Assembly: GCF_937958655.1 (NCBI RefSeq)
Contig: NZ_CALGNH010000001.1
Location: 37,252-101,251 of the forward strand
Source: an uncultured Winogradskyella sp.
GTDB taxonomy: Bacteria; Bacteroidota; Bacteroidia; Flavobacteriales; Flavobacteriaceae
Reading direction: 5' to 3'
Length of the DNA stretch: 64,000 nt
A program made the translations under genes and the position numbers. Below are positions 52,707 to 62,412 of the stretch, piece by piece. The notes below the pieces were generated by a model. It had not been told where the DNA came from, ran no database searches, and saw nothing but the letters and a program-made list of their open reading frames with translations. The number at the start of each line of letters is the position of its first letter. Within the stretch, counting starts at the first letter, position 1.

Positions 52707-55700
52707 ATGAATAAAATTACACTATTATTAATGCTCATAATCTACAGCGCTGTTGGCAAAGCCCAAACCACTGTAGATTGTTCAACGGGTCCTGTAAATA
52801 CTACATATTGCTATTTAGACAATGACACCACCAGTTTTTCATTTGTAAGTTCTGATGGTACATCACTAATTCTAAATTTTAATGCAGGACAACTAGAGGT
52901 CGATTGGGATGAATTGGTTGTACTAGATTCAGATGGTACAGAGCTCTATAATGGCTATGGTAACAATGGCGAATTAGCTGGTCTTAATTTTCAATCTTCT
53001 GGAGATTCAATAACAGTTTCTATTAATTCTGATACAACAATCAATTGTTCGGATAACAATTATACACCTTGGGATTTTGATGTGTCTTGTAATACTTGTA
53101 CAAACCCATCAGTAGTTTATAACATTATTGATGATTGTGATACTAGTGGTGGCTATTTTGTTAATGTACAAGTCAATGATCTAGGTTCTGCTAACTCATT
53201 AACACTATCAGATAACCAAGCCAGTACAGACCAAAACATAAGCACTACTGGTAGTATACAATTTGGCCCATACACCAATGGCACAAATGTGATTATAAAT
53301 GTACAAAACAATGATGATGTTAATTGTAGGTTAAACAGTCCTACTTTAACCCAAGCCAATTGCCCACCACCATCTCCAGTGGGAATATCTTGTGCTAGTG
53401 ACAACTCTATCTACATTTTTACAGAGGAATTTAATGCAGCAGGAGGTTGGACAGGAGATCTAAATAATGATAATGGTACTTGGGAGATTCCTGATGGATC
53501 CACCTCATCAGATACTGGCCCTAGTATAGTATATAGTGGGACAAATTTTATGAACTACGAAGCTTCTGGTAATACCACAGCTACAGCATCTGCTGTGAGC
53601 CCAGCAATTGATTTAACTACAGCTACTGATGGCGCTGAATTATCTTTTTATATGCACGCTTATGGAAGTGATATGGGTACACTAAATGTAAATGTAGGCA
53701 CCTCCGTAAATGGCCCATTTACCACACTTTTAACCTTAGATGGAGAATATCAAAACAGTGGTGTAGCAAATTGGATTCCTGTAGGTGTTAACTTAGATGC
53801 TTATCTCGGTGAAATTATTTATATAGAATTGAACCATACAGGCACAGGAACTGGATTTGAAGGTGATATGTCTATAGATTATTTGCGTATAGAAACATGT
53901 GGTACATTTTGTATTGCTCCATCAAACCTTACCGCTACAGCCATTACAGGAACTTCAGCAGCAATTTCTTGGACTCCAAATAGTAACGAAACTTCTTGGG
54001 AATATGCTATACAAGTTGCTGGTGGCGCACAACCGTCTTCGGGAACTTCAATCAACATGACTTCTTTTAATGCTTCAGGCTTAACACCGGAGACTACTTA
54101 TGAGGTATTTGTAAGAGCAGATTGCAGCAGTAATAGTTTTAGTAATTGGAGCGTATTTAGTTTTACTACAGGAGAAGATTTATCGAGTTATCCAATTACA
54201 TTTGCCAATAGCCCAATTAATACCTCGGAACAATACGATATTGCTTTAGTAGATTTAAATGGGGATTTTTTAGACGACGTTGTTTCTGTTGGATCAACTA
54301 ATATTAACGTACACTACCAACTGGCCTCTGGTGGATTTAATGAAGTTGATATTACGACCACACCAGCTGACGATTTACCGACTTGGAGTTTAGCCGCTGG
54401 TGATTTTGACAAAAACGGTTATAACGATTTGCTTTATGGTTCGGGCAGTGGAGTTACATTTATGAAAGCTAATGCTACAGGTACAGGTTATACAGAAATT
54501 TCAACTGGTGAATATGTCTTTTCTCAACGTTCTAATTTTGTGGATATTAACACCGATGGTCACCTAGATGCTTTTGTGTGCCACGATGTAGATCCTAATG
54601 TTTATTATATAAATGATGGCAGTGGTAATTTAACATTCTATCAAGGCGAAAGTAGTGGTGTTGTCCCAAACGGTCTAGGCTTAACACCAGGTGGTGGTAA
54701 CTACGGAACCGTTTGGATTGATTTTGATAATGATAGAGATATGGACTTATTTATTGCTAAATGCAGAGGTGGCTCAACAACAATAAGTACTAACGAGTTA
54801 TGGAGAAACGATGGTAATGGTGTTTTTACAAACATAGCCGATAGTAATAATTGGTATACTAATAATTACCCAAGCGTTGGACACAACAATTCGTCTAACT
54901 TAGGAGATAACGTACAAACATGGTCATCTGCATGGGCAGACTTTGATAATGATGGTGATATGGATGTTTACGTCGGAGCCAGTAATGCTACTAACGGAGA
55001 CTCTAAATTAATGCGTAATAATGGCGATGGCACTTTTACAGATATTACCTCAGGGTCCGGAGTTTTAGATGCGCAACTAGGTATTGAAAATGCACCAGCA
55101 GATTTTGATAATGATGGTAACGTAGACATATTATCTAACGGTAATATATTGTTTGGTAATGGTGATCTTACTTTTATAAATTACTCAAATAACGTACCAC
55201 CAAGTGGTGCTATTGGTGATGTAAATAATGATGGTTTCTTAGACGTGTTTAGAAACGGACAACTTTATGTAAGTAATACAAACACTAATAATTGGCTAAA
55301 AATAAATACTGTTGGTACAGTGAGTAATATTAACGGTATTGGAGCGCGTGTTGAGATTATTACACCATCTGGTACTCAAATTAGAGATGTTAGAAGTGGC
55401 GAAGGGTTTGAGTTTATGAGTTCACTTAACACTCACTTTGGTCTTGGCACGGACTCATCTATTACTGAAATAAGAGTTTATTGGCCATCGGGTATTGTTG
55501 ATGTTATTCAAAATCCTAATATAAATAATACGCTCACAATTGTAGAAGGTTCTAGTCCATTGAGTTTAGACGATGAGTCTTTATCTCGTCTCTCCATTTA
55601 TCCCAACCCAGTTGAGAATATTTTAACCATAGAGGCATCTGCTAATTTAACAGATATGATTGCTTCGGTTTTTGATATTAATGGAAAGCGCATCGTAAGT

Positions 55701-55811
55701 CATAAATTAAAATCTAATACCTTAGACGTGTCTTTTTTAGAGGCCGGAATCTACTTTCTAAGATTAGAAACTAATGGACGAACCATGAAGCATAAATTTA
55801 TTAAAAAATAA
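52707..55811 (+). CDS. Large multi-domain VCBS/UnbV surface protein with T9SS sorting domain
   Basis: 1034 residues. A signal peptide is followed in order by a CUB-like domain (~30-120), a MAM-like domain (~230-400), a fibronectin type III domain (~405-490, SNLTATAITGTSAAISWTPN), FG-GAP/VCBS repeats (~500-850, DLNGDFLDDVVSVG and DFDNDGDMDVYVG; predicted beta-propeller with calcium sites), an ASPIC/UnbV domain (~860-935) and a type A sorting domain (~960-1034, LSIYPNPVENILTIEA). A secreted adhesin or substrate-binding role is likely. Same transcript as the di-haem gene. Confidence 0.88.
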   Translation: MNKITLLLMLIIYSAVGKAQTTVDCSTGPVNTTYCYLDNDTTSFSFVSSDGTSLILNFNAGQLEVDWDELVVLDSDGTELYNGYGNNGELAGLNFQSSGDSITVSINSDTTINCSDNNYTPWDFDVSCNTCTNPSVVYNIIDDCDTSGGYFVNVQVNDLGSANSLTLSDNQASTDQNISTTGSIQFGPYTNGTNVIINVQNNDDVNCRLNSPTLTQANCPPPSPVGISCASDNSIYIFTEEFNAAGGWTGDLNNDNGTWEIPDGSTSSDTGPSIVYSGTNFMNYEASGNTTATASAVSPAIDLTTATDGAELSFYMHAYGSDMGTLNVNVGTSVNGPFTTLLTLDGEYQNSGVANWIPVGVNLDAYLGEIIYIELNHTGTGTGFEGDMSIDYLRIETCGTFCIAPSNLTATAITGTSAAISWTPNSNETSWEYAIQVAGGAQPSSGTSINMTSFNASGLTPETTYEVFVRADCSSNSFSNWSVFSFTTGEDLSSYPITFANSPINTSEQYDIALVDLNGDFLDDVVSVGSTNINVHYQLASGGFNEVDITTTPADDLPTWSLAAGDFDKNGYNDLLYGSGSGVTFMKANATGTGYTEISTGEYVFSQRSNFVDINTDGHLDAFVCHDVDPNVYYINDGSGNLTFYQGESSGVVPNGLGLTPGGGNYGTVWIDFDNDRDMDLFIAKCRGGSTTISTNELWRNDGNGVFTNIADSNNWYTNNYPSVGHNNSSNLGDNVQTWSSAWADFDNDGDMDVYVGASNATNGDSKLMRNNGDGTFTDITSGSGVLDAQLGIENAPADFDNDGNVDILSNGNILFGNGDLTFINYSNNVPPSGAIGDVNNDGFLDVFRNGQLYVSNTNTNNWLKINTVGTVSNINGIGARVEIITPSGTQIRDVRSGEGFEFMSSLNTHFGLGTDSSITEIRVYWPSGIVDVIQNPNINNTLTIVEGSSPLSLDDESLSRLSIYPNPVENILTIEASANLTDMIASVFDINGKRIVSHKLKSNTLDVSFLEAGIYFLRLETNGRTMKHKFIKK

Positions 55812-55834
55812 AATTTTAAAGATAAATTACAATG

Positions 55835-55863
55835 AACCGTTTGAGAAATCAAGCGGTTTTTTT
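55835..55863 (+). terminator. Terminator after the VCBS/UnbV gene
   Basis: Stem AACCGTTTGA / TCAAGCGGTT around a GAAA loop with one G-T pair, followed by a T run. It stands just before the -7 box (TATTTTTG at 55868-55875) of the ABC gene. Confidence 0.85.
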
Positions 55864-55878
55864 GTGGTATTTTTGCGT

Positions 55879-56790
55879 ATGCTCAAAGTCAAAAATATCT
55901 CTTTTGGTTATTCCTCATCATCAATTTTAGAGAAGCTTAATTTTAAGCTTAAACGAGGGGAAAATCTAGCGATTATCGGAGAAAGCGGTTCTGGCAAAAG
56001 CACACTACTTAAACTTATTTACGGAGAATACGACTTAAATAAAGGTGAAATCTTTTGGAAGGATACTAAAATTTTAGGCCCAAAATTTAATTTGGTTATC
56101 GGCTATGACTTTATGAAATACGTAACGCAAGAGTTTGACCTTATGCCCTACACCACCGTAGAAGAAAACATAGGTAAACACTTATCGAGATTCTTTCCTG
56201 AAGAAAAACAAAAACGAACCGATGAACTTATAAAAGTAGTTGAGCTCCAAGCTTTTGCAAAACGAAAAGTAAAAAACCTCAGCGGAGGTCAAAAACAACG
56301 TGTTGCCATAGCAAGAGCATTAGCAAAAGAACCCGAAATCCTTTTGCTAGACGAACCTTTTAGCCATATCGATAATTTTAAGAAACAATCTTTAAGGCGT
56401 AATGTCTTTAATTATCTAAAACAAAATAATATTACCTGTCTTGTGGCTACACATGATAAGCATGATGTACTAGGGTTTTCAGATGAAATGATAGTGCTTC
56501 ACCATAAAAAAATTATTGCTAAAGACACGCCTGAAAATTTATATACCCATCCTAAATCACCTTTAATAGCCTCATTTTTTGGAGAGTTTAATACTATTAA
56601 TGGTAAGCTCTATTATTCAAATCAGCTAAAAATTGTGGCTGACTCAGATTACAAAGCTGTAGTGAAACAGTCTTATTTTAATGGTAAAAATTGGTTGATA
56701 GAAACGCTATTCAATGGTGAGTCTCTCTTTATTGAGCATCCAAATTCAATCTTTGAAAATGTTGAGATCTATTTTGAAATTCAAAAATAG
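55879..56790 (+). CDS. ABC transporter ATP-binding protein
   Basis: 303 residues from ATG 55879; the ORF opens at GTG 55864 but the family start is MLKVKNISF. Walker A IIGESGSGKSTLLKLIYG, signature LSGGQKQRVAIARALA, Walker B ILLLDEPFSHID and H-loop VATHDKHDVLGF. A C-terminal TOBE-like tail (LIASFFGEFNTING ... EIYFEIQK) suggests a PotA/importer-type ATPase. No permease is adjacent, so the substrate is unknown. The -7 box TATTTTTG lies only three bases before the ATG, so the transcript may be leaderless. Confidence 0.9.
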   Translation: MLKVKNISFGYSSSSILEKLNFKLKRGENLAIIGESGSGKSTLLKLIYGEYDLNKGEIFWKDTKILGPKFNLVIGYDFMKYVTQEFDLMPYTTVEENIGKHLSRFFPEEKQKRTDELIKVVELQAFAKRKVKNLSGGQKQRVAIARALAKEPEILLLDEPFSHIDNFKKQSLRRNVFNYLKQNNITCLVATHDKHDVLGFSDEMIVLHHKKIIAKDTPENLYTHPKSPLIASFFGEFNTINGKLYYSNQLKIVADSDYKAVVKQSYFNGKNWLIETLFNGESLFIEHPNSIFENVEIYFEIQK

Positions 56791-56796
56791 GACAAG

Positions 56797-59049
56797 TTAC
56801 CCATCAAACCGCTTCAATAACGCTGGCAAATAAAAGATATCTGTTATTAAAGCAATAGCTACCGTCACTGCACATAAAATACCAAAATCACTAACGGATG
56901 GTGTTGCACTAGACGCAATAATTAAAAATCCACCAACCAAAGCAATCGTGGTAGAAAATAAAGCATTACCTGTATAGCGCATAGCGTTGTCCATGCGTTC
57001 CTCAGGTGTTCCCTTTATATATTTACTACGTCTGTATTTATAAACGAGATGAATGGTATCGTCCATAGCTATGCCTAACATTATTGGTGTAATCATGGCT
57101 GTGGTCACGTCTAAGGGAATATCCAACAAACTCATTAATATAGCCAATAAAGCCAAGGGCAAAAGGTTTGGAATTAAAACTAGTAGTGTTGTTTTTAAAT
57201 TCTTGATAAAAATTAAAAGGCAAAGAAAGGCTACAAAAAAGGCCACAAAAAAGGATTTAAACTGCGTCTCTAAAATAAAGTTGTTTAGTTGTGAAAAGAC
57301 AACGGCAAACCCATTAATTTTTAGCTCGTATTCATCAGTATTAAATGTAGATTGAAAAGCCTCCTTTATCTCCTCTAAAACTTGTTCTAACTCAGAGGTT
57401 CTCATTTCCATTAAAGTCAATGTAAAACCAGCGGTTAACAAATCTTCTGAAAATAATTTAAAAAAACTATTATCGTTAGAATCTACATTTTTAAGCGTAT
57501 TTTTTAATTTACTTTCCGATACGTTAGATTGAAACAATACAGGATTTCGTTGTTCTAAAAATGACTTTATTGTTACCACAGAAACCGGATTAGAAATCAA
57601 AGCATTTACTTCTAATTTATTCTGAAATTCTTCAAGTTTAGTAATGGCCTCTTTACTAATAATAAGATCACCTGTCTTGGTTGTAATATTAAGTTGTAGC
57701 CTATTACTTCCGCCAAGTTCTACCTCAACCGCACGTAAATCTTGTTTTGCTTTGCCTTCTGCTAATAAATCTCTAGAATTGGTGTCTATTTTAACCTGAA
57801 AAATAGAATAAATTCCGAATAAAAGCATGGCTGTAAAACCAATAATTATTGTGTTTTTATATCTACTTGTAAAACCGTTAAGCCATGCAATGAATTTAGA
57901 CTGGGAATAGTGCTTTAAACTTAGTATCGGTTTGGCTTTTTCAAAATTTAAAGTCATAAAACTAAAGCCAATTATGGTAATAATATACACTAAAAAGAAA
58001 CTCAGTAACAGACCAATACAGGTAAACACACCCATATTTTTAAACGCTGGCAATGGTGACAAATACAAGGCAAAATAACCAACAAGTGTGGTTAGCGTTG
58101 TATAAAAACAAGGGGTTAAACTTTTTCGGATAGTAATGGCTAATAAATCAACTTTTGAAATAGCGCTATTTGCAAGACCTTCTTTATGGTAAATATTAAT
58201 GATATGAACCGCATCGCTAACACTATAAACCATTAGAATTGTTGGTATTAACATAGAAATCATATTCAATGCAAAACCTAATGATGTAATTAACCCAAAC
58301 AGTAAACTTACGGGTACCGCTACTGAAAGAAGTGCTATAAGCAGGTAGCGTTTGTTTGGTAGTAAAAATAACAGCAATACTGTGATTACTAAAACCGTGA
58401 GAATACCAAAGGTTAAACTTTCTTTGTAAATACCTTTACTATAGGCCTCGTTTAAAACGGGTGGCCCTGTAAGATAATAGTCGGAATAGGTTTGGTCTAT
58501 TATCTTTTTTATCTCTACGGCAATGGCCTGGCGGTCTTCCTCTATGGTTGGCGTTGGCTTCATTTGAACGTAAAACAACTGATTTTTAAAGTCTTTAGTT
58601 ACCAATTGCGAAGTAACATTCGATAATTTAGAAAACAGATTTTTTAAACCTTTTTCACTGCGCTTTGGATTGTATAAATTATCAAATCTTATTGCGTTGT
58701 TAGCATAAACAGGATACTTAGCTTTAGCTATACTAAAGGTTGTTTTTACATAAGGTAAAGCCTCTACGTTTTTATGTAATACTTTGAGTTTATTAACTTC
58801 TGCCTCGCCGATGGCATTTTCTACAGGAAGCATAACGATGAAGATTTCATCGGACCCAAAATTTTCCTGAAAATCGATATACGCCTTATAGCTTGGATCG
58901 TCCTCTAAAAACCAAATACCTAGCGAATTATCTACACTTAACTTATTTAGTGTTTGATAGCCCGAAAACCCCATAAGTAAAACCAAAACAGCAATTATGG
59001 CTATTCTAAATTTAATGATAACTGGTATAATGCGTTTCAATCGTTTCAT
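56797..59049 (-). CDS. RND/MMPL family transporter
   Basis: 750 residues with two sets of helices and large periplasmic loops. IMLGIAMDDTIHLVYKYRRSK and MVYSVSDAVHIINIYHKEG are the paired MMPL/SSD motifs; the gating Asp residues are present. Such exporters move lipids or polyketides. It lies one base from the phosphopantetheinyl transferase stop region and ends the cluster below, so it likely exports the cluster product. Confidence 0.9.
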   Translation of the reverse strand: MKRLKRIIPVIIKFRIAIIAVLVLLMGFSGYQTLNKLSVDNSLGIWFLEDDPSYKAYIDFQENFGSDEIFIVMLPVENAIGEAEVNKLKVLHKNVEALPYVKTTFSIAKAKYPVYANNAIRFDNLYNPKRSEKGLKNLFSKLSNVTSQLVTKDFKNQLFYVQMKPTPTIEEDRQAIAVEIKKIIDQTYSDYYLTGPPVLNEAYSKGIYKESLTFGILTVLVITVLLLFLLPNKRYLLIALLSVAVPVSLLFGLITSLGFALNMISMLIPTILMVYSVSDAVHIINIYHKEGLANSAISKVDLLAITIRKSLTPCFYTTLTTLVGYFALYLSPLPAFKNMGVFTCIGLLLSFFLVYIITIIGFSFMTLNFEKAKPILSLKHYSQSKFIAWLNGFTSRYKNTIIIGFTAMLLFGIYSIFQVKIDTNSRDLLAEGKAKQDLRAVEVELGGSNRLQLNITTKTGDLIISKEAITKLEEFQNKLEVNALISNPVSVVTIKSFLEQRNPVLFQSNVSESKLKNTLKNVDSNDNSFFKLFSEDLLTAGFTLTLMEMRTSELEQVLEEIKEAFQSTFNTDEYELKINGFAVVFSQLNNFILETQFKSFFVAFFVAFLCLLIFIKNLKTTLLVLIPNLLPLALLAILMSLLDIPLDVTTAMITPIMLGIAMDDTIHLVYKYRRSKYIKGTPEERMDNAMRYTGNALFSTTIALVGGFLIIASSATPSVSDFGILCAVTVAIALITDIFYLPALLKRFDG

Positions 59050-59050
59050 A

Positions 59051-59593
59051 TTATGCTATAGCATAAGCGCCATAATTGCCATGATGCGTTAAACTTATAT
59101 TATGAATGTTTTTGGCGTTGGTTAAAACCGGAATATTAAATTTAGTCTTATTTATGCGATATTCCTTTCCAAACCCATCCAATAATTCTGATTTTAATAG
59201 CCCACTTTGTACTTTATATATTGTTGTGTTGAATGATACTATGGTAGAAGTGAGCTTTTGAGGCTCAAATCTCGCTTCGGAAATGATGTAATCTGAAGTA
59301 ATTTTACTTTCAACATAACATTTAAAATTTCTGAAACTTACGACACCCTTATGCCCTTCTATATCGCACAGAAATCCTTTTGGGTTGTAAAAACGACTTG
59401 GATGAAGTTGCGTATAAAGTTTATACGATGCCTCTTTCATACTCCAAAGACGCCAGATCATTACAAACGGGTTATGAGAAGTTTTAATTTGATATTGTTC
59501 TTCTTCAGAAAATAGTTTATTCAGAAATCGTGGGCGTTCCCAATTAGAAGTCTTTTTAGCTTCGTTAAGATCAACAATATCATTACCAACCAT
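59051..59593 (-). CDS. 4'-phosphopantetheinyl transferase
   Basis: 180 residues. GNDIVDLNEAKK at the start and WSMKEASYKLY in the centre are the two conserved AcpS/Sfp-type Mg-binding motifs. It would attach phosphopantetheine to the neighbouring carrier protein, activating it. Start and ACP stop share one base (TAATG), so the two are coupled. Confidence 0.9.
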   Translation of the reverse strand: MVGNDIVDLNEAKKTSNWERPRFLNKLFSEEEQYQIKTSHNPFVMIWRLWSMKEASYKLYTQLHPSRFYNPKGFLCDIEGHKGVVSFRNFKCYVESKITSDYIISEARFEPQKLTSTIVSFNTTIYKVQSGLLKSELLDGFGKEYRINKTKFNIPVLTNAKNIHNISLTHHGNYGAYAIA

Positions 59594-59844
59594 TAGTTGT
59601 TGAGTTTAGAAGTAACAATAGCCATAGCAGATTTTACATCGAGCATTTGCTCCATGTCTTCATTTTCTAAGCGGATATCAAATTCGTCTTCAATATCTAA
59701 GATAATATCCACCAAATTTGCGGAGTTAATCTTTAGATCCTTTACAAAATCTGTGTCTTCGGATAGTTTTTTAAACGCCACCTCATCCTGCACGTAAGGC
59801 GCAATAATAGGTTTTAATTTGGCAATTAATTGGTCTTTGTTCAT
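59593..59844 (-). CDS. Acyl carrier protein
   Basis: 83 residues. The phosphopantetheine site is at Ser41 in DLKINSANLVDIILDIEDEF. The usual DSL is replaced by NSA, as is typical for this specialised ACP group. Acidic second and third helices follow. It carries the growing chain for the ketosynthase, dehydratase and reductase of this cluster. Confidence 0.9.
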   Translation of the reverse strand: MNKDQLIAKLKPIIAPYVQDEVAFKKLSEDTDFVKDLKINSANLVDIILDIEDEFDIRLENEDMEQMLDVKSAMAIVTSKLNN

Positions 59845-59866
59845 AACAATGTGATATGAAACAAAG

Positions 59867-61141
59867 TTACGCTATAAATCGTTTAAATAAAATACAAGCA
59901 TTAACATCCCCAAAACCAAAGCTTGCTTTAGCAATAATATCAAAATCACAAGTCAAAGATTTCTGCGGTACTCTATCACGATGCAGTAATTTTTCAATCT
60001 CAGGATGCAAATCTTCACAATTAATACTTGGTGCAATAAATTGTTCTTTAAGCTGAATAATACTTGCCACACATTCTATAGCACCTGCTGCTGCTAGGCA
60101 ATGGCCAACTAATGACTTTGTTGAATTTATAAATGGAAAATCTTTACCACTTCTATTTAAAGCGCTGGACCAATTTTGGATTTCTAAGGCATCTTTTGCT
60201 GTTGCCGTAAGATGCCCATTAATAACATCAACTTCAGCGGTATTAATACTTGCATTTTCTATAGCTATTGAAATACAGCGTTTAACGGCTTCTGCATTAG
60301 GTGCCGTCAATGTGCCTCCATTGCGTTGTCCGCCAGAATTTACTTCGCCACCCAAAACCTCAGCATATATTTTAGCTCCACGTTCTAAAGCACTTTCGAG
60401 GGACTCTAAAACCAGTGCCCCAGATCCACTTCCGGGTACAAATCCTGATGCTGTAGCACTCATTGGACGCGAGGCTCTCTCTGGTTCAATATTGTGCTTG
60501 TAGGTCATAACACGCATTGCGTCGAAGCCTCCCCAAACATAAGGGCCATGATCGCTACAACTCCCAACAAGCATCCGCTTGGCTTTCCCGTTTTGTATTC
60601 TGTCATAACCTAATAACAAAGCTTCTGTTCCTGTAGAACAAGCTGATGAATTTGTAGTGACTTGGTTACCCAATCCTAACATACCACTGAGATAAGCACT
60701 AACACCACTTGCCATGGTTTGTAACACCACGGTGCTACCCAGCCGTCTTACATTACCTTCATCTAACTTATAAATGGCTTCGCGAAATTTTTCTACGCCA
60801 GAGGTGCCTGTCCCAAAAATAAGACCAGTATCATAGTCGAGTTCTGAGTCCTCATTTACATTAAAGCCAGCATCCTTCCATGCATCAATACCTGCAATGC
60901 AACCATATAAAATGCCAGAACTATTAAAGCCACGTAATTGTAGGTCCGTAAAATATTGCGACTTTAATTGGTCCGAAATTGGCGGAATACCTCCGATTTG
61001 ACATGAAAAATTTAAGTCCTTAAGTTCTTGATGAAATGAAATCCCGGAAGTACCATTTTTAAGTGCTTTTGTAAAGGCTTCTACGCCTACTCCGTTTGGT
61101 GCAACCACACCTAGACCTGTTATAACTACTCTTTTTTTCAA
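59867..61141 (-). CDS. Beta-ketoacyl-ACP synthase (FabF-type)
   Basis: 424 residues. The catalytic triad is visible as Cys168 (NSSACSTGTEA), His310 (INGHLTATAKD) and His347 (KSLVGHCLAAAGA). The KS fold start VVITGLGVVAPNGVG is clear. It extends the acyl chain on the ACP. The family is specialised relative to housekeeping FabF, because the second motif is N-G-H-L-T-A-T. Divided from the ACP by 22 bases. Confidence 0.92.
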   Translation of the reverse strand: MKKRVVITGLGVVAPNGVGVEAFTKALKNGTSGISFHQELKDLNFSCQIGGIPPISDQLKSQYFTDLQLRGFNSSGILYGCIAGIDAWKDAGFNVNEDSELDYDTGLIFGTGTSGVEKFREAIYKLDEGNVRRLGSTVVLQTMASGVSAYLSGMLGLGNQVTTNSSACSTGTEALLLGYDRIQNGKAKRMLVGSCSDHGPYVWGGFDAMRVMTYKHNIEPERASRPMSATASGFVPGSGSGALVLESLESALERGAKIYAEVLGGEVNSGGQRNGGTLTAPNAEAVKRCISIAIENASINTAEVDVINGHLTATAKDALEIQNWSSALNRSGKDFPFINSTKSLVGHCLAAAGAIECVASIIQLKEQFIAPSINCEDLHPEIEKLLHRDRVPQKSLTCDFDIIAKASFGFGDVNACILFKRFIA

Positions 61142-61189
61142 TTTTCTTTTTTAGTATACATTTTTACGCGTTTTGAATCACACTTAAAT

Positions 61190-61445
61190 ATTGGAATGTC
61201 GGTCTGAGCATTTCGAAAAGACGCAAGACAAGCCTGTATAAGACTTATGCTATTTTTATTCTGTCTTACATGATACACTTCGACAGGCTCAGTGTGACAT
61301 TTTAACTCTTATTTGGCTTTATAAGAAGTATAATATTATAAAATCTTCAGTTAAAGGAAATGTCAATTTATTCATTTTTTAGTCAATCTAAGCCTTTGAT
61401 AAGACTCAGTACAAGCCTGCGAAAGACTGGTATTATTTAATTTTA
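61190..61445. repeat. Direct-repeat block left of the GIY-YIG gene
   Basis: A composite of dispersed-repeat pieces. TCGGTCTGAGCATTTCGAAA at 61200 and AGTCAATCTAAGCCTTTGAT at 61381 are versions of the same unit; CACTTCGACAGGCTCAGTGT (61275 on) is followed by ATTTTAACTCTTATTTGGCTTT, a stretch repeated right of the gene. The right end overlaps the 3' end of the GIY-YIG gene. Confidence 0.6.
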
Positions 61446-61741
61446 TTTCCATGCTCTGTATAATTTTTTGAAAATTCAACTAAATCATTCCAATTTTCAT
61501 CAATTAGTGCTTGCTTCTTTCTGTGCGACCAACCTTTTATTTGTTTTTCAATCTTAATCGCCTCTGACGGATTTGTGCATTGTAAAAACCATTTCAACCT
61601 TATTGGTAATCTAGAAGACGTATAACTGAACTTGTTATTTCCTGAATTGTGTTGTTGTAATTGTCTTTCTAAATTATTAGTCATTTCTGTATAGAATGTT
61701 TTATCCGAACAAAGTAATATGTATACGTAATAAAATTTCAT
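61433..61741 (-). CDS. GIY-YIG nuclease family protein with altered YIG motif
   Basis: 102 residues. FYYVYILLCSDKTFYTEMTNNLERQLQQHNSG is the GIY-YIG layout, and EAIKIEKQIKGWSHRKKQAL carries the catalytic Glu. The Gly of YIG is Glu19 here (YTEMTN where YTGVTN is usual). It may be catalytically impaired. It interrupts the lipid cluster and is flanked by direct repeats, so it may be mobile cargo. Confidence 0.85.
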   Translation of the reverse strand: MKFYYVYILLCSDKTFYTEMTNNLERQLQQHNSGNNKFSYTSSRLPIRLKWFLQCTNPSEAIKIEKQIKGWSHRKKQALIDENWNDLVEFSKNYTEHGNKIK

Positions 61742-61752
61742 AAATGCATTAT

Positions 61753-61895
61753 ACGCTTCAATAAGCTCAGCTTAATATTTTAACTCTTATTTGACTTTAC
61801 AACTATAATATTATAAAATCTTCAAATTAAGAAAATGTCAATTTTACATTTTTCAGTCAGTCTGAGCGTGTCGAAGACTGGTCTTGTTTAGTTTT
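61753..61895. repeat. Direct-repeat block right of the GIY-YIG gene
   Basis: GCTTCAATAAGCTCAGC (61755), ATTTTAACTCTTATTTGACTTT (61777 on), then TAATATTATAAAATCTTCA (61807 on) and AGTCAGTCTGAGCGTGTCGAAGACTGGT (61856 on) repeat in order the pieces left of the gene (61273-61430), with about 75-85 percent identity by eye. Confidence 0.65.
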
Positions 61896-61974
61896 TATTT
61901 TTAATCAAAAGCTCTAATAAACTTCGCCAAACATTAAGCTATTAATTAACTTCGACTTATAAAAATTTAAACAC

Positions 61975-62412
61975 TTATACTTTCAACATTCCTGAAATGG
62001 TTCCTCTTGCAATAAGCTCACCATCTATATTTAACATTTTTACCTTACATTTTAACTTATTGAATCTAAACACCTCCTTTTTAGACACTACAGTTACTTT
62101 TTCACCCGGTAAAACAGGTAAATAAAAATCCATTTGACTTGCCGTTAAAGCTATTTGTGGCTGTTTGGTTTTGTTCAATTCGTCTTTTAGTAAATAAATA
62201 CCTAAACAAACCAACCCAATCTGTGCCATACATTCCGTTAAAATAACGCCTGGTGTTATAGGGTTATTTTTAAAGTGACCCTCATAAAAAAAGGCTTCTT
62301 CATTGAAGGTATAATTTCCTTTTATACCAGTTTCTGAAATTGCATCAATCTCGTCTATAAAGAGAAATGGGTCTTGATAGGGCAATAATGATATGATTTG
62401 TTCTTTTTTCAT
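61975..62412 (-). CDS. FabZ-like 3-hydroxyacyl-ACP dehydratase
   Basis: 145 residues from ATG 62412 (an earlier in-frame start at 62454 gives 14 extra residues). The hot-dog fold is seen in LLPYQDPFLFIDEIDAI, FFYEGHFKNNPITPGVILTECMAQIG with the catalytic His and Glu, and the end IARGTISGML. It dehydrates the 3-hydroxyacyl chain on the cluster ACP. Confidence 0.88.
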   Translation of the reverse strand: MKKEQIISLLPYQDPFLFIDEIDAISETGIKGNYTFNEEAFFYEGHFKNNPITPGVILTECMAQIGLVCLGIYLLKDELNKTKQPQIALTASQMDFYLPVLPGEKVTVVSKKEVFRFNKLKCKVKMLNIDGELIARGTISGMLKV

